Below are positions 14,046 to 23,370 of a stretch of 28,845 nt of DNA, one piece after another. Under the pieces are notes generated by a model that was not told the origin of the DNA, ran no database searches, and saw nothing but the letters and a program-made list of their open reading frames with translations. The position numbers were made by a program, and so were the translations under genes. The number at the start of each line of letters is the position of its first letter. The stretch's first letter is position 1. The stretch is from a bacterium (GTDB lineage Bacteria; Latescibacterota; UBA2968): the NCBI GenBank assembly GCA_027296045.1, contig JAPUJS010000375.1:1-28845 (forward strand), given 5' to 3'.

Positions 14046-15106
14046 CTGGTCCGAACCAGCAGAATCACACCCAGAATGGAAAAAAATCCATTCGCCGCCC
14101 ATGCCCCCCAAAAAGGCGGGATCACCCCATTCCATCCCATCGCACGACCGGCCTGAATACTCCCATAAAACACAAAACTTGCCAGCAGACAAACCCCAAT
14201 CTGTAAAGGCCTTACCGTTCCTTGAATCCGAGCCGCCAGGGGCAAGCCGAACAACACGATGACAAAATTGGCAAACGGGAAAGCCATCCGCAAATGCCAG
14301 GCAACCGTTTCTCGCACGGCCCCTACCCCGTTTCGAACTTTGCGCGTTATAAACTCCTCCAGTTCGTCCAGCCTCATTTGATTTACAGGCCTGGATTCTC
14401 TTGTCAGGTCTTCCGGGATGAGCGTCATCCCCGTGGGTCGGAGCTGTTCAAACTTGAAAACGCCTTCGGCCTCGCCCCGAAAAAAACGGCGTTCCCCTCG
14501 GTAAAACGTCCACCCCATATCTTCCCAGACCGCCTCTTCTGCCCTCACTTTCTCAATCAAAGCCCCATTTTTATATCGATCCAGCGTGACCTGTTTCCCT
14601 TTCCGATCTTGTGGATAGTAGGATACCATCGATAAAATCTGATCGTCTATATCCCGCAAGATCACCTGCGAACGCATCAGGCGTGGGCCCCGAGGGCCTT
14701 CCCCCGTCTCAATCCGAGCCCGCTCCCTGTTCGCCCCCGGAACCACATAAGCGGCGATAAAAAAGGTAATCAGGCTCACCGCAAGTGCAAACATTTGAAT
14801 GGGAAATACGATGCGATACAGACTCAGTCCAATAGCCTTCATCGCCATCAGTTCCCGATTTCGGATCAATGTGCCCATGCAAAACAGGCTGGCCAGCAAC
14901 ATCGCCATTGGCAAAATCAACACCGTGATATACGGGACATAGCAGGCATAAAACAAAAGCACGGTGGAAACACCGATGTCGCGATCCAAAAAGGAACTGA
15001 GTCGATCGACCAGATCGATGATGACAAAAATGCCGATAAAAGCCAGAAAGCTGACGGCCAGGGAGGGCAAAAACTGGCGCAACACATATCCGCTCAGGAT
15101 GCGCAC
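14039..15106 (-). CDS. lptG: LPS export permease subunit LptG (YjgP/YjgQ family)
   Basis: With LptF this protein forms the inner-membrane part of the LptB2FG ABC transporter that extracts lipopolysaccharide and feeds it to the periplasmic bridge. The 355-residue product has the family layout: three N-terminal membrane helices (about 12-35, 52-77, 98-122), a periplasmic beta-jellyroll (about 125-260), and three C-terminal helices (about 270-352). RILSGYVLRQF at the start and LIRNRELMAMKAIGLS are typical. Translation begins at GTG (15104-15106), 6 nt after GGAGGAG and inside the last 13 bases of lptF, so the two are translationally coupled. Its stop lies in the terminator stem. Assignment as LptG rather than LptF rests on the second position in the pair. 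The ATPase LptB is not in the window. Confidence 0.9.
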   Translation of the reverse strand: MRILSGYVLRQFLPSLAVSFLAFIGIFVIIDLVDRLSSFLDRDIGVSTVLLFYACYVPYITVLILPMAMLLASLFCMGTLIRNRELMAMKAIGLSLYRIVFPIQMFALAVSLITFFIAAYVVPGANRERARIETGEGPRGPRLMRSQVILRDIDDQILSMVSYYPQDRKGKQVTLDRYKNGALIEKVRAEEAVWEDMGWTFYRGERRFFRGEAEGVFKFEQLRPTGMTLIPEDLTRESRPVNQMRLDELEEFITRKVRNGVGAVRETVAWHLRMAFPFANFVIVLFGLPLAARIQGTVRPLQIGVCLLASFVFYGSIQAGRAMGWNGVIPPFWGAWAANGFFSILGVILLVRTRK

Positions 15107-16392
15107 CGTTTTCTCCTCCAGGGCATCTGTTCAAGCACCATGTTGCAAAACAAAAAAGCGCCCAAAAACCCCAGCAAAATATTGGGACTCCACATCGCCA
15201 GCCAGGCCGGTACGAAACCCCGATCGGCCAATTTTTCGCCCCCAATCAGACACACCCACCACAACAAGAAAAATCCGATGCTGATCCCGGCTCCCACAGC
15301 CGGGCCGCTGCCGCGCACCTGCACGCCCAGAGGGGCTCCAACCAGAATAAACACCACACAGGCAAAGGAAATCGTAAACTTCTTGTGGACTTCTACCCAC
15401 AATCGATCTGCCGCCCGACGCTTATGTGCCAGCAGGCGATCGTCGGCATTCAACCTTCCCATCACACTTCGCAATTCGCGGGCCTGCAAAGGGGCATCAT
15501 CCGACGTGGAATCCAACAAAGCTGAATAAAAAAACGCCCGAAGATAGCTGGCCGACTGGGCTTCCATCCGCCCCAGTTCCCGCTCATACTGCTCAATCCG
15601 GCCCAGCATCATTCCAATGCCCATCTCTCGATCGTTTCGATATTGAGAAACCGACCGGGAAAGCTGCCGTCCTGCATCGCCCAACCGGACCTGGGACGTA
15701 TCAAACCAGGCCCGCATATACACCTGGGGATCTTCCTCGTCTACCTGGTGAAGTTCGCCGCTATAAACCATCAAATACGCTTCGTCCTTGGCCCCGGAAA
15801 ACCGAACCGTTCCGGAATCGGCAACGATGATCATGGGATACTTCCCGGCATCGTATTTGTAGACCAATACATCTTTCAACATGCCGGTAATCGGGTCTGA
15901 TTGTCCAAACAAGATCCGGATATTTTGAAAGTCCTCGATAAAAAGCCCTTCCTTCCCTTCAAAAGCAATGGCGGGTTTTTTCCGGTGAATATCCATCATC
16001 AAAACCCGGGCCCGGTGGTTGAATTCGGGCAACACCCGGTCGTTAAAAATCAACAGTACCACTCCTACCACACCTCCGGCAAACAAAACAGGCAAAACAA
16101 CCCGCCAAAGCCCAATCCCCAGCGCCCGCATAGCCACAATTTCCCGATCGCTGCTCAGGCGTCCAAAGGCCATCAATGTGCTCACCAGAACCGACATTGG
16201 GACAGCCAGAGCCACCATCCAGGCCGTACTGAGCACAAACAGTTCTAGCACCGCCATCACCGGAATCCCTTTCCCGAGAATCCGATCCAGCATCTGAAGA
16301 ATCAGGTCCACCATCAGCAAGAACATGATCACCGAAAAACTGAAGAGAAACGGCGCCAGATGCTCTTTGAGAACATAGCGATGCAAAATCAT
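15094..16392 (-). CDS. lptF: LPS export permease subunit LptF (YjgP/YjgQ family) with helical insert
   Basis: This is the partner of LptG in the LPS-extracting ABC transporter. The 432-residue protein starts MILHRYVLKEHLAPF and has three N-terminal membrane helices, with the cytosolic coupling region GRLSSDREIVAMRALGI. A periplasmic jellyroll and three C-terminal helices follow. Between jellyroll and fourth helix (about 242-333) lies an extra helical, charged stretch, absent from the roughly 360-residue proteobacterial LptF but similar to what Bacteroidota-type LptF carries; this supports an FCB-like origin. The ATG at 16390-16392 is chosen because it fits the family start; a longer in-frame start at 16443 adds an unconserved leader. 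GGATGAG lies about 8 nt upstream. The gene is divergent from the sprA-like gene. Confidence 0.9.
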   Translation of the reverse strand: MILHRYVLKEHLAPFLFSFSVIMFLLMVDLILQMLDRILGKGIPVMAVLELFVLSTAWMVALAVPMSVLVSTLMAFGRLSSDREIVAMRALGIGLWRVVLPVLFAGGVVGVVLLIFNDRVLPEFNHRARVLMMDIHRKKPAIAFEGKEGLFIEDFQNIRILFGQSDPITGMLKDVLVYKYDAGKYPMIIVADSGTVRFSGAKDEAYLMVYSGELHQVDEEDPQVYMRAWFDTSQVRLGDAGRQLSRSVSQYRNDREMGIGMMLGRIEQYERELGRMEAQSASYLRAFFYSALLDSTSDDAPLQARELRSVMGRLNADDRLLAHKRRAADRLWVEVHKKFTISFACVVFILVGAPLGVQVRGSGPAVGAGISIGFFLLWWVCLIGGEKLADRGFVPAWLAMWSPNILLGFLGAFLFCNMVLEQMPWRRKRCAS

Positions 16393-16660
16393 GGGCCACT
16401 CATCCGGGAACCTTTTGATTCCCAAGAAGTTAAAAGAACACATTTTTCTGAATATAGGGCTTTTGGCCCCTCAGAGAAAGCCCTTTGCCCTTCAAAAAAC
16501 CACATCCTCGCCAAAGTCTGCTTTTCCCTTGATCTTTAGGGTGGGTTATGGTATTATTATCGCCTACCGTATTCAGAACTCCAACTTCTTGCTGCACAAG
16601 AAACTTAGCCCTTTTTCCCCCCCTCAAAGTGCCAGGTTTTTTTGTGCAAGAGATCGTGGT

Positions 16661-19600
16661 TTGACAGTCCTTCCTCTTAAAGTTTATCCTCTCCAATACG
16701 ACATCCTCGTTTTTCTCTTCTGCACGCTCCTGTGTATGGTTAGCGATCTGTCCGCCAGTCCGGGCGTGGAAACACCGGTTGGGGCACCCCTTGTCCATGT
16801 CTTTCTCAAATCCCAACTTCAGAAAGTATTGGCCTATTCCATCACTGGATCTGGCCAAATTCGCTTTCCTTCCCGACGTCAAATGGTCGGTCTGACCGCC
16901 CGTCTCATCGAAGGCGAAGGCCCGAACAGGCTCCTGCTGTACCAATCTCTCGGCGACAAACCCTTTGGCATACCCACCGTGATGACCCTCCGGGACTTTG
17001 CAGCCTTTAAGTTTCAAAACGACGGCTGGCAACAGCTCAACAGCCAGTTGGGTGAAAAAGTCGAAGGGACCGGAGACTCAGAATTCTCCCTCAATGTGGA
17101 AATCCCCATCCGGGTTCCCAGAGGGCTTTCTGCCATCACAGGTCAAGGAGAAACCAACCTGTCCATTACCGGCCGCCGCCGAGTAGAGCTCTCCGGTTTG
17201 AGCCAGTATACCCTTGGCCAGGCCCAGTCTGCCCGGACCCGGACATCCCGGTTTCCGATCATCCAATTCGAACAAGAATCTCAGCTCAATGTCGAAGGCA
17301 ATATCGGAGACCGCATCACGATTGCACTCGAACAGAACAGCCAGAGCAGTTTTGACTTGAGCGAATCACTGCGCCTGCACTACCGGGGCGAAGAAGACGG
17401 CATCATCGATATCATTGAGGCCGGCAACACCACCCTCTCCCTTCCGGGCACCCGCCTCATTGGCTTTAGTGGCGGCGGACGAGGGGGCCTGTTTGGCATC
17501 AAAACCATCGGCAAGGTTGGCAACATCAACTTTACGGTGGTCACCTCTCAAGACAAAGGCTCCAGCAATCGCAAAAGTTTTCGGGGCCAGGCGGAAGAAA
17601 TCGCCCACCAAATTCGAGATTACGAATATCTGGAAGACACCTATTTCTTCCTGGATGAAATCTATCGGGACGATTTCGGTGCCAACCGACTCCCCTCCGA
17701 TCAAACCCGTGTCAACGTCCGGTCGGTTCGCGTCTTTCTCAACGATTTCAACCCCCTCAACGACATCGAAGATCGGGTCGTTGCAGGATTGGCCTACGCC
17801 TTTTGGAGAGAGAGTGGAGATCCCGACATCGCGCGGTCCCGAGAGGTGGATAAGGGTTTAGAAGAAGGGTTTTTTCACGAACTGGACCCGCAAGATTTCA
17901 CGGTTTTTCCAGAAGGCTACATTATCTATGAAAGAGGCCGGATCAATCCTGGCTTCACGCTGGCCGTCACATATAGTACAGAAGGTGGCCAGACCTTCGG
18001 CGATCCATTCTTTATCCCGGATCCGAACGATCCGGACTCCAAAATCCGCCTCAAACTCATCAAAGCCAAACAGCAACGCCCCGATTCGCCTACCTGGCCC
18101 CTGTCGTGGCGAAATGTCTATAGCCTTGGAAGCCGAAGTATTGAACCCGAAGGGTTTGCCCTTAGTATCTTCAGAGAAGTACCTGGCCAGGAGCCCCTCA
18201 ACAACCAGGAGGGGGTCCACTACCTCCAGATTTTCAACCTGGACCGTCGCACCAACGGCTCGTCCGATTCTTCCCCACCCGACAACCTGATCGACATTCC
18301 CGTCTCACCCGAAATTCCAGGGCTGAACCTTGTACGGGGTCATATCGTCTTTGCCGATCTAGAGCCCTTTGGCGCACCAGGGGTGGGGGCAAAACAACTC
18401 GATGACGGCGACCGGGTTCCTCGAATCTATTCCGAAACCAACCGGGCAAACCGAAGTGAAGCCAGCCGGTTCTTGATGCGGGTTCGTTCGGCCAGCCGGG
18501 CCACAGAATTTAACCTGGGCCCCGGCATCATTCAAAACAGCGAAACGGTTTTGCTAAACAACCGACGTCTGGAACGGGGTACCGATTACACCATCGAATA
18601 CACCTTCGGGCGCATCCGGTTTATCGGAGAAGCCGCCAATGCCATTGCCGATCCAACGGCCGACCTCAGCATCGACTACGGGAGTCAAAGCCTTTTTGGC
18701 GGACTCGGCTCTTCCAAAAGCCTCTTGGGACTGCGGCTGGAGCGTCCCTTCGACGACAACTATTCGTTGATGGGCATGACCCTGCTCTACAGCAATCAGA
18801 CCACTTCGTCACAACGCATTCGTGTGGGCCAGGAACCGGCCCGCACCATCATCTGGGACGCCAACGCCCGCCTGCGATTTCAGCCCCAGCTCCTGACGGA
18901 TCTGGTCAATACCATCCCCCTGGTCAACACCACCGCCCCATCGCGCCTGGACCTGGATGTTGAAGTCGCACAAAGCCGGCCCAATCCCAACACCAAAAAT
19001 GTTGCCTATATCGATGATTTTGAGGGTGCCCAAAACAACCTTTCTTTCCAGATCCAGAAACTGGCCTGGGGCTTGCCCAGCACACCAACACGCAACAACC
19101 GGTCCGTCTCCCTTTCCCGAGGACGACTAACCTGGTATAACCCCTCAGATCGTGATCGCGCCCGACTCACCGAAATCCAGCCAGGCCGGGATGACATTAC
19201 GGCAGAACGGGATGTGGTCAATATCCTGGTGCTTCGGTTCGACCCGGCCCGCTCCAACGGTTTCCCCATCCGCACACGCGACAACCAGAACGGCAGGTCC
19301 GAACCGTCCTGGGCAGGCATGATGCGCTATCTTGGCGGGTTTGATTTTTCCCGATCCAAATTTCTGGAACTCTGGATTCGGGGCAGTGCCGGGAAAATAC
19401 ACATCGACCTGGGCGAACTCTCCGAACGCATCGACTTGCCCTTGGACGATCCCGAACACAACCCGGCCTCCAGCACATTTCGCACGGAAGATACGCCTCT
19501 TGGCGGTGTGGCCAACGGCCCGGGTGATGAACTGGCAACAGACGAAGAGGACATTGGACTGGACGGTTTGACCGACGCTGAAGAACGCGAAAAATTTGGA

Positions 19601-22600
19601 TTGATCTTCCCCGGCAGCCCAATCCCCGACGACCCGTCGGGCGATAATTTCCAAGATATCAACTTCAACAGAACCAATATTCAGGAACGCTACCCTCCCG
19701 GATTGAACGGCACCCAGGCCAACAACTCCGAGCGAAACTCTCTGCCCGATACAGAAGACCTCAACCGCAATGGTTTTCTGGATCAGCGCAATAGCTATTT
19801 GCGCTATAGCGTCGATCTGTCGACAAACAGAGGCTATAACCCGCAAACAAACCTCTACGACGGTCTGCCGGTGCTGGTGGAAGGCAGCGAGTCGGATGTA
19901 TTTGATGTGGGTGCCAAAAACCCACCCTGGCGCCTCCTTCGCATCCCCCTTCGGGGCCTGGATGCCCCCCTTGCCGTTGAAGGCAACCCCGATACAACCT
20001 TTGCCAGTACCATCGACTTTGTGCGCTTCTGGATCGAACATGAGGATACCACAACCGTTCAACTCTACACATTTGGTGCTACAGGCAGCGACTGGCTCGA
20101 AGACCCCCGTCCCGCGACCGCCCAGTCGGGCGATTTTCAGGTCACAACCATTGGCACCGACAACATAAATTACGAACCTCCTCCGGGCCTGGAGCGGGAA
20201 ATCGACCCCACAAGTGGCGTCCGGTTATTGGAACATTCTCTGTCCCTGGAGTTCGAAGACCTATTCCCCGACGAAGAATTTTCTGTTTCCCGCTCCTTTA
20301 TTCAAGGGGCGGACTATACCTCCTACGGCACCATGAACATGTTTGTACACGGCGGGAACCCGGCACAACCCACCTTCGATACCAACTTTCCCTCGGCAGA
20401 CGATACACTCAGCAATGTGAGCCCGATTGAGTTTTTTCTCCGGTTTGCCCCCATCAACGATGACACACTGAACTTTTACGAGTATCGCTTGCGGGTCTAT
20501 CAGGGCTGGGCGCCAGATGCCAATACCGTCAAAATCGACCTGGAATTGATGTCTCTGCTCAAAGGCCAGCTTTTAGACCTGCAAACGGTCGAACAGGCAT
20601 CTTCGGACACCCTGAGCCTGCAACTGCCGAATGGAGAATTCAATGCCCGCTATAGCAAGGAAAATGGGCGCATTGAGGTCGATGTTGGCAAACGCACGTA
20701 CATTATAAAGGGCAATCCGGCCCTGTCGAACATCAAAGCATTTAGCATTGGCATCAAAAACCGGGGCAATCACATCATTCTTGGCAAAAATGTGATCTGG
20801 GTCGACGAACTGCGTCTGGACAATATCCGAAAGAGATCGGCCCTATCTGCCGTGATCGATATCAATACCGTCCTGGCCGATCTGGGCAATTTAAAAATTG
20901 GCATCGAACGAAGAAGCGGAGACTTTCAGGATCTCCGGGGGAATTCATCCGGGAATACGACCACACGCATCAACCTGGATTCTTCCTTTAACCTGGATAA
21001 ACTTCTCCCAAAATCCTGGCACACCGCCATCCCGGTGCGCTGGAACTACAACCGTTTCTCATCCGTTCCGAGAATCCGACGTGGATCGGATGTTGTATTG
21101 ACGCCCCAGCAAAAAAGAAACGAGAGCGACATCCGAAGTCAAACCCGGTTCAACATTTCCCTGCGCAAACGCCCTGCACAGGAAAAACCCCGGTTTATTT
21201 CCAGATTGTTTTTTGACAAAATCTCGACCCAGTTGAGTTTTTCTGCCAACAACTCCACCGGGGGTGCCATCACCCGGCGCACCGATACCTCAAATGACAA
21301 CCTGACCGGGTCTTTCAGCTACACACACAGCTGGTCGACCCGCCCTGCACTCCGCTTGTTTGGCTGGGTTCCATTTTTCAAGCCGCTTAAGGGATCCCAA
21401 TTTTTCTATCTGCCCTCCAGCCTGAACTATCAGGTTCGCTTCAACCGGGCCTTGAGCAAAAACCGCTCGTTTGCAGCAGTTGCCGGAGACACATCCAATG
21501 TAATCAATACCAGAAATGAAAGATTCACGCTCAATGAAAACTACAGCGTCAAAATGACACCGTTTCGGACCCTTCAGGCAGATTATACCCTTGCGATTGA
21601 CCGGGATTTGCGAAATGGGTTTTCGGTGTCCCAGTTTCAGTTTGGCAGAGAAACCAGGCGTACGCAGAACATAAACATGCGCTACGCGCCAAGAATCAGC
21701 CGGTGGTTGACCATCAGTCCTTCCTATTCCTCCAACTATACAGAAAACCTTGAAAACGGCGGACAGCGTACCGAATATGGCACGGTCCGCCGAGGACTTT
21801 CCGCAAATACGCGAAGCACCACCAGTGCCAGGATGAACTTTAATCTCCCTGGCCTTTTCCAGCCCCTTGCCCGCCCCAAAGGCAAGAAAAAGGGCTTTTC
21901 AATCACCCAATTTGTGGGTAAGCTCGGAACCTCCTTTCAAACCATTACTGGCAATGCCTCCAGAACGCGTCAATTAAGCGTGTTTGGCCTCCTCCAGCGT
22001 CCTTCCCTGGCATTCCAATTTGGCCTCCGAGATTCTGCCCTGGTTCCGAGTCTGAGCACAGGGTCCGGCACCCGCGTCAACACACGCCAGATCCAGGATC
22101 AGGTTTCCGGAAGCAGTGGCCTCCGTCTTCCTATGGGCTTTAGTGTTGGAAGCAACATGAATTATACCCACAACCGAGCCTCTGGAAACAGAATCTCGGA
22201 AGACGACAACTTTACCTTTCCAAAATTTAACGCATCCTGGCGAGGTCTGGAACGTCTACCGGTGTTCAAATGGATATGGGTCAGTTCCAACTTCAGTTCT
22301 GGATTCCAAAAATCGCACAGCCGGCGGGGCGACAGCGGTCTGGACAATCTCAACCTAACCGAAGAGAGGAGCGAAAAGGCGTTGGCGCCCCTGTTCCAGT
22401 GGAGTGCCCGCTGGAAAGGCCAACTCAATACCACCTTGCGCTCCAACAGACGGCGGTCCGATGCGCTGCGCTACCAGCGAAATGTATCCACCGACCCCAA
22501 CGCACAACAACCCACGCTCGCAGACCGATTGATCGGAACCACACAAACCGAAAGCTCCGACCTCCAGGCCGACCTCCGGTATTCCATCCGAGGCCGATTT

Positions 22601-22870
22601 CAGCGCAGCCTGGACCTCACCCTCACCTTCAACTGGTCGGCTCAATTGCAATCCGAACTGCCCCGGGCCAGCAGAACCGACCAACCTCCCGAACCCGTCA
22701 TCCGTCAGGACAACAAAACCTGGCAGCTCAACCTGAGTGCGCAATACGCCTTCAGCAGTCAGTTCACTGGAGGAGCCAACTTCAGACATGAGCGTCGCCA
22801 AGACCGCCTGCGCGACCTGACCAATGTGTCTTGGGAATTTCGATTTTGGGGAGAGATCGGATTTCAGTAA
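16661..22870 (+). CDS. sprA: SprA-like giant outer-membrane translocon (type IX secretion)
   Basis: SprA is the very large beta-barrel that forms the outer-membrane pore of the type IX secretion system and supports gliding. The product of about 2,069 residues has a signal peptide near the proposed start (hydrophobic run ILVFLFCTLLCMVS, then LSA-S). Many short amphipathic strands follow, along with the SprA hallmark YIDDFEGAQ at about residue 782. Two acidic, Asp/Asn-rich calcium-binding-like stretches (near 960 and 1030, DTEDLNRNGFLD) are typical of the family. The C-terminal 600 residues are barrel strands rich in Arg/Asn/Ser, ending FWGEIGFQ. The start is uncertain: the frame is open to an ATG at 16391, which overlaps the divergent lptF start. 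A TTG at 16661 with AAGAG upstream puts the signal peptide at the N-terminus. No other T9SS gene is in the window. Confidence 0.88.
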   Translation: MTVLPLKVYPLQYDILVFLFCTLLCMVSDLSASPGVETPVGAPLVHVFLKSQLQKVLAYSITGSGQIRFPSRRQMVGLTARLIEGEGPNRLLLYQSLGDKPFGIPTVMTLRDFAAFKFQNDGWQQLNSQLGEKVEGTGDSEFSLNVEIPIRVPRGLSAITGQGETNLSITGRRRVELSGLSQYTLGQAQSARTRTSRFPIIQFEQESQLNVEGNIGDRITIALEQNSQSSFDLSESLRLHYRGEEDGIIDIIEAGNTTLSLPGTRLIGFSGGGRGGLFGIKTIGKVGNINFTVVTSQDKGSSNRKSFRGQAEEIAHQIRDYEYLEDTYFFLDEIYRDDFGANRLPSDQTRVNVRSVRVFLNDFNPLNDIEDRVVAGLAYAFWRESGDPDIARSREVDKGLEEGFFHELDPQDFTVFPEGYIIYERGRINPGFTLAVTYSTEGGQTFGDPFFIPDPNDPDSKIRLKLIKAKQQRPDSPTWPLSWRNVYSLGSRSIEPEGFALSIFREVPGQEPLNNQEGVHYLQIFNLDRRTNGSSDSSPPDNLIDIPVSPEIPGLNLVRGHIVFADLEPFGAPGVGAKQLDDGDRVPRIYSETNRANRSEASRFLMRVRSASRATEFNLGPGIIQNSETVLLNNRRLERGTDYTIEYTFGRIRFIGEAANAIADPTADLSIDYGSQSLFGGLGSSKSLLGLRLERPFDDNYSLMGMTLLYSNQTTSSQRIRVGQEPARTIIWDANARLRFQPQLLTDLVNTIPLVNTTAPSRLDLDVEVAQSRPNPNTKNVAYIDDFEGAQNNLSFQIQKLAWGLPSTPTRNNRSVSLSRGRLTWYNPSDRDRARLTEIQPGRDDITAERDVVNILVLRFDPARSNGFPIRTRDNQNGRSEPSWAGMMRYLGGFDFSRSKFLELWIRGSAGKIHIDLGELSERIDLPLDDPEHNPASSTFRTEDTPLGGVANGPGDELATDEEDIGLDGLTDAEEREKFGLIFPGSPIPDDPSGDNFQDINFNRTNIQERYPPGLNGTQANNSERNSLPDTEDLNRNGFLDQRNSYLRYSVDLSTNRGYNPQTNLYDGLPVLVEGSESDVFDVGAKNPPWRLLRIPLRGLDAPLAVEGNPDTTFASTIDFVRFWIEHEDTTTVQLYTFGATGSDWLEDPRPATAQSGDFQVTTIGTDNINYEPPPGLEREIDPTSGVRLLEHSLSLEFEDLFPDEEFSVSRSFIQGADYTSYGTMNMFVHGGNPAQPTFDTNFPSADDTLSNVSPIEFFLRFAPINDDTLNFYEYRLRVYQGWAPDANTVKIDLELMSLLKGQLLDLQTVEQASSDTLSLQLPNGEFNARYSKENGRIEVDVGKRTYIIKGNPALSNIKAFSIGIKNRGNHIILGKNVIWVDELRLDNIRKRSALSAVIDINTVLADLGNLKIGIERRSGDFQDLRGNSSGNTTTRINLDSSFNLDKLLPKSWHTAIPVRWNYNRFSSVPRIRRGSDVVLTPQQKRNESDIRSQTRFNISLRKRPAQEKPRFISRLFFDKISTQLSFSANNSTGGAITRRTDTSNDNLTGSFSYTHSWSTRPALRLFGWVPFFKPLKGSQFFYLPSSLNYQVRFNRALSKNRSFAAVAGDTSNVINTRNERFTLNENYSVKMTPFRTLQADYTLAIDRDLRNGFSVSQFQFGRETRRTQNINMRYAPRISRWLTISPSYSSNYTENLENGGQRTEYGTVRRGLSANTRSTTSARMNFNLPGLFQPLARPKGKKKGFSITQFVGKLGTSFQTITGNASRTRQLSVFGLLQRPSLAFQFGLRDSALVPSLSTGSGTRVNTRQIQDQVSGSSGLRLPMGFSVGSNMNYTHNRASGNRISEDDNFTFPKFNASWRGLERLPVFKWIWVSSNFSSGFQKSHSRRGDSGLDNLNLTEERSEKALAPLFQWSARWKGQLNTTLRSNRRRSDALRYQRNVSTDPNAQQPTLADRLIGTTQTESSDLQADLRYSIRGRFQRSLDLTLTFNWSAQLQSELPRASRTDQPPEPVIRQDNKTWQLNLSAQYAFSSQFTGGANFRHERRQDRLRDLTNVSWEFRFWGEIGFQ

Positions 22871-22977
22871 ACAAGCCTTCTACCAGGACACCAAGTAAAA
22901 AAATAATAAAGTACACTCTTGAAGCCTCAAATCGTTATTATTCCTTATTCACCCAAAACGGGACACACGAAGCGCAC

Positions 22978-23370
22978 ATGGCCAAATTCACCTTCAACCG
23001 AAGCGAGCAACTTGCCCTGATCTTCCTTGCTGTTGCGCTCCTTGTCGGGACTGCTATCACGCTTATCGACCGATATCAACCGGACCGAATAGAAGAATTT
23101 TCGGTCCTCAAACAGGCAGTCCCGGTCCCTTCCGAATCAGCTGTTGACCCGTCAGAATCAGCATCCCAAACTCCCCTTAAGATCAACCTGAACCAGGCAT
23201 CTGCCAAAGAACTTCAGCGACTCCCCCGTATTGGACCCAAAGTAGCAGAACGCATTATTGCCTACCGAGAAAAAAACGGTCCGTTCCAAACCCTGGAAGA
23301 TCTCACAAAGGTTCAGGGGATCGGTCCTAAAACCATCGAACAATTTCGTTCGCAGGTCACCCTTCCATGA
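22978..23370 (+). CDS. ComEA-like membrane-anchored helix-hairpin-helix DNA-binding protein
   Basis: The 130-residue protein has an N-terminal membrane anchor (about 10-30, LALIFLAVALLVGTAITLI), a Pro/Ser/Glu-rich linker (45-66), and a tandem HhH domain (67-130). The hairpins are LPRIGPKVAERIIAYR and VQGIGPKTIEQFR, preceded by INLNQASAKEL, the signature of ComEA and related proteins. ComEA binds incoming DNA in the periplasm during natural transformation. The ATG at 22978 is chosen because the hydrophobic anchor follows directly; an upstream in-frame ATG at 22831 is embedded in the sprA-like gene. Its TGA overlaps the next ATG (ATGA at 23367-23370), so it is coupled to the PilM-like gene. A role in DNA uptake is likely; other HhH proteins with the same domain are the alternative. 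Confidence 0.88.
   Translation: MAKFTFNRSEQLALIFLAVALLVGTAITLIDRYQPDRIEEFSVLKQAVPVPSESAVDPSESASQTPLKINLNQASAKELQRLPRIGPKVAERIIAYREKNGPFQTLEDLTKVQGIGPKTIEQFRSQVTLP

Noticed and set aside
19145..20062. 305-codon frame antisense to the sprA-like gene
   Set aside because: It is opposite a clearly conserved region and is explained by codon bias.
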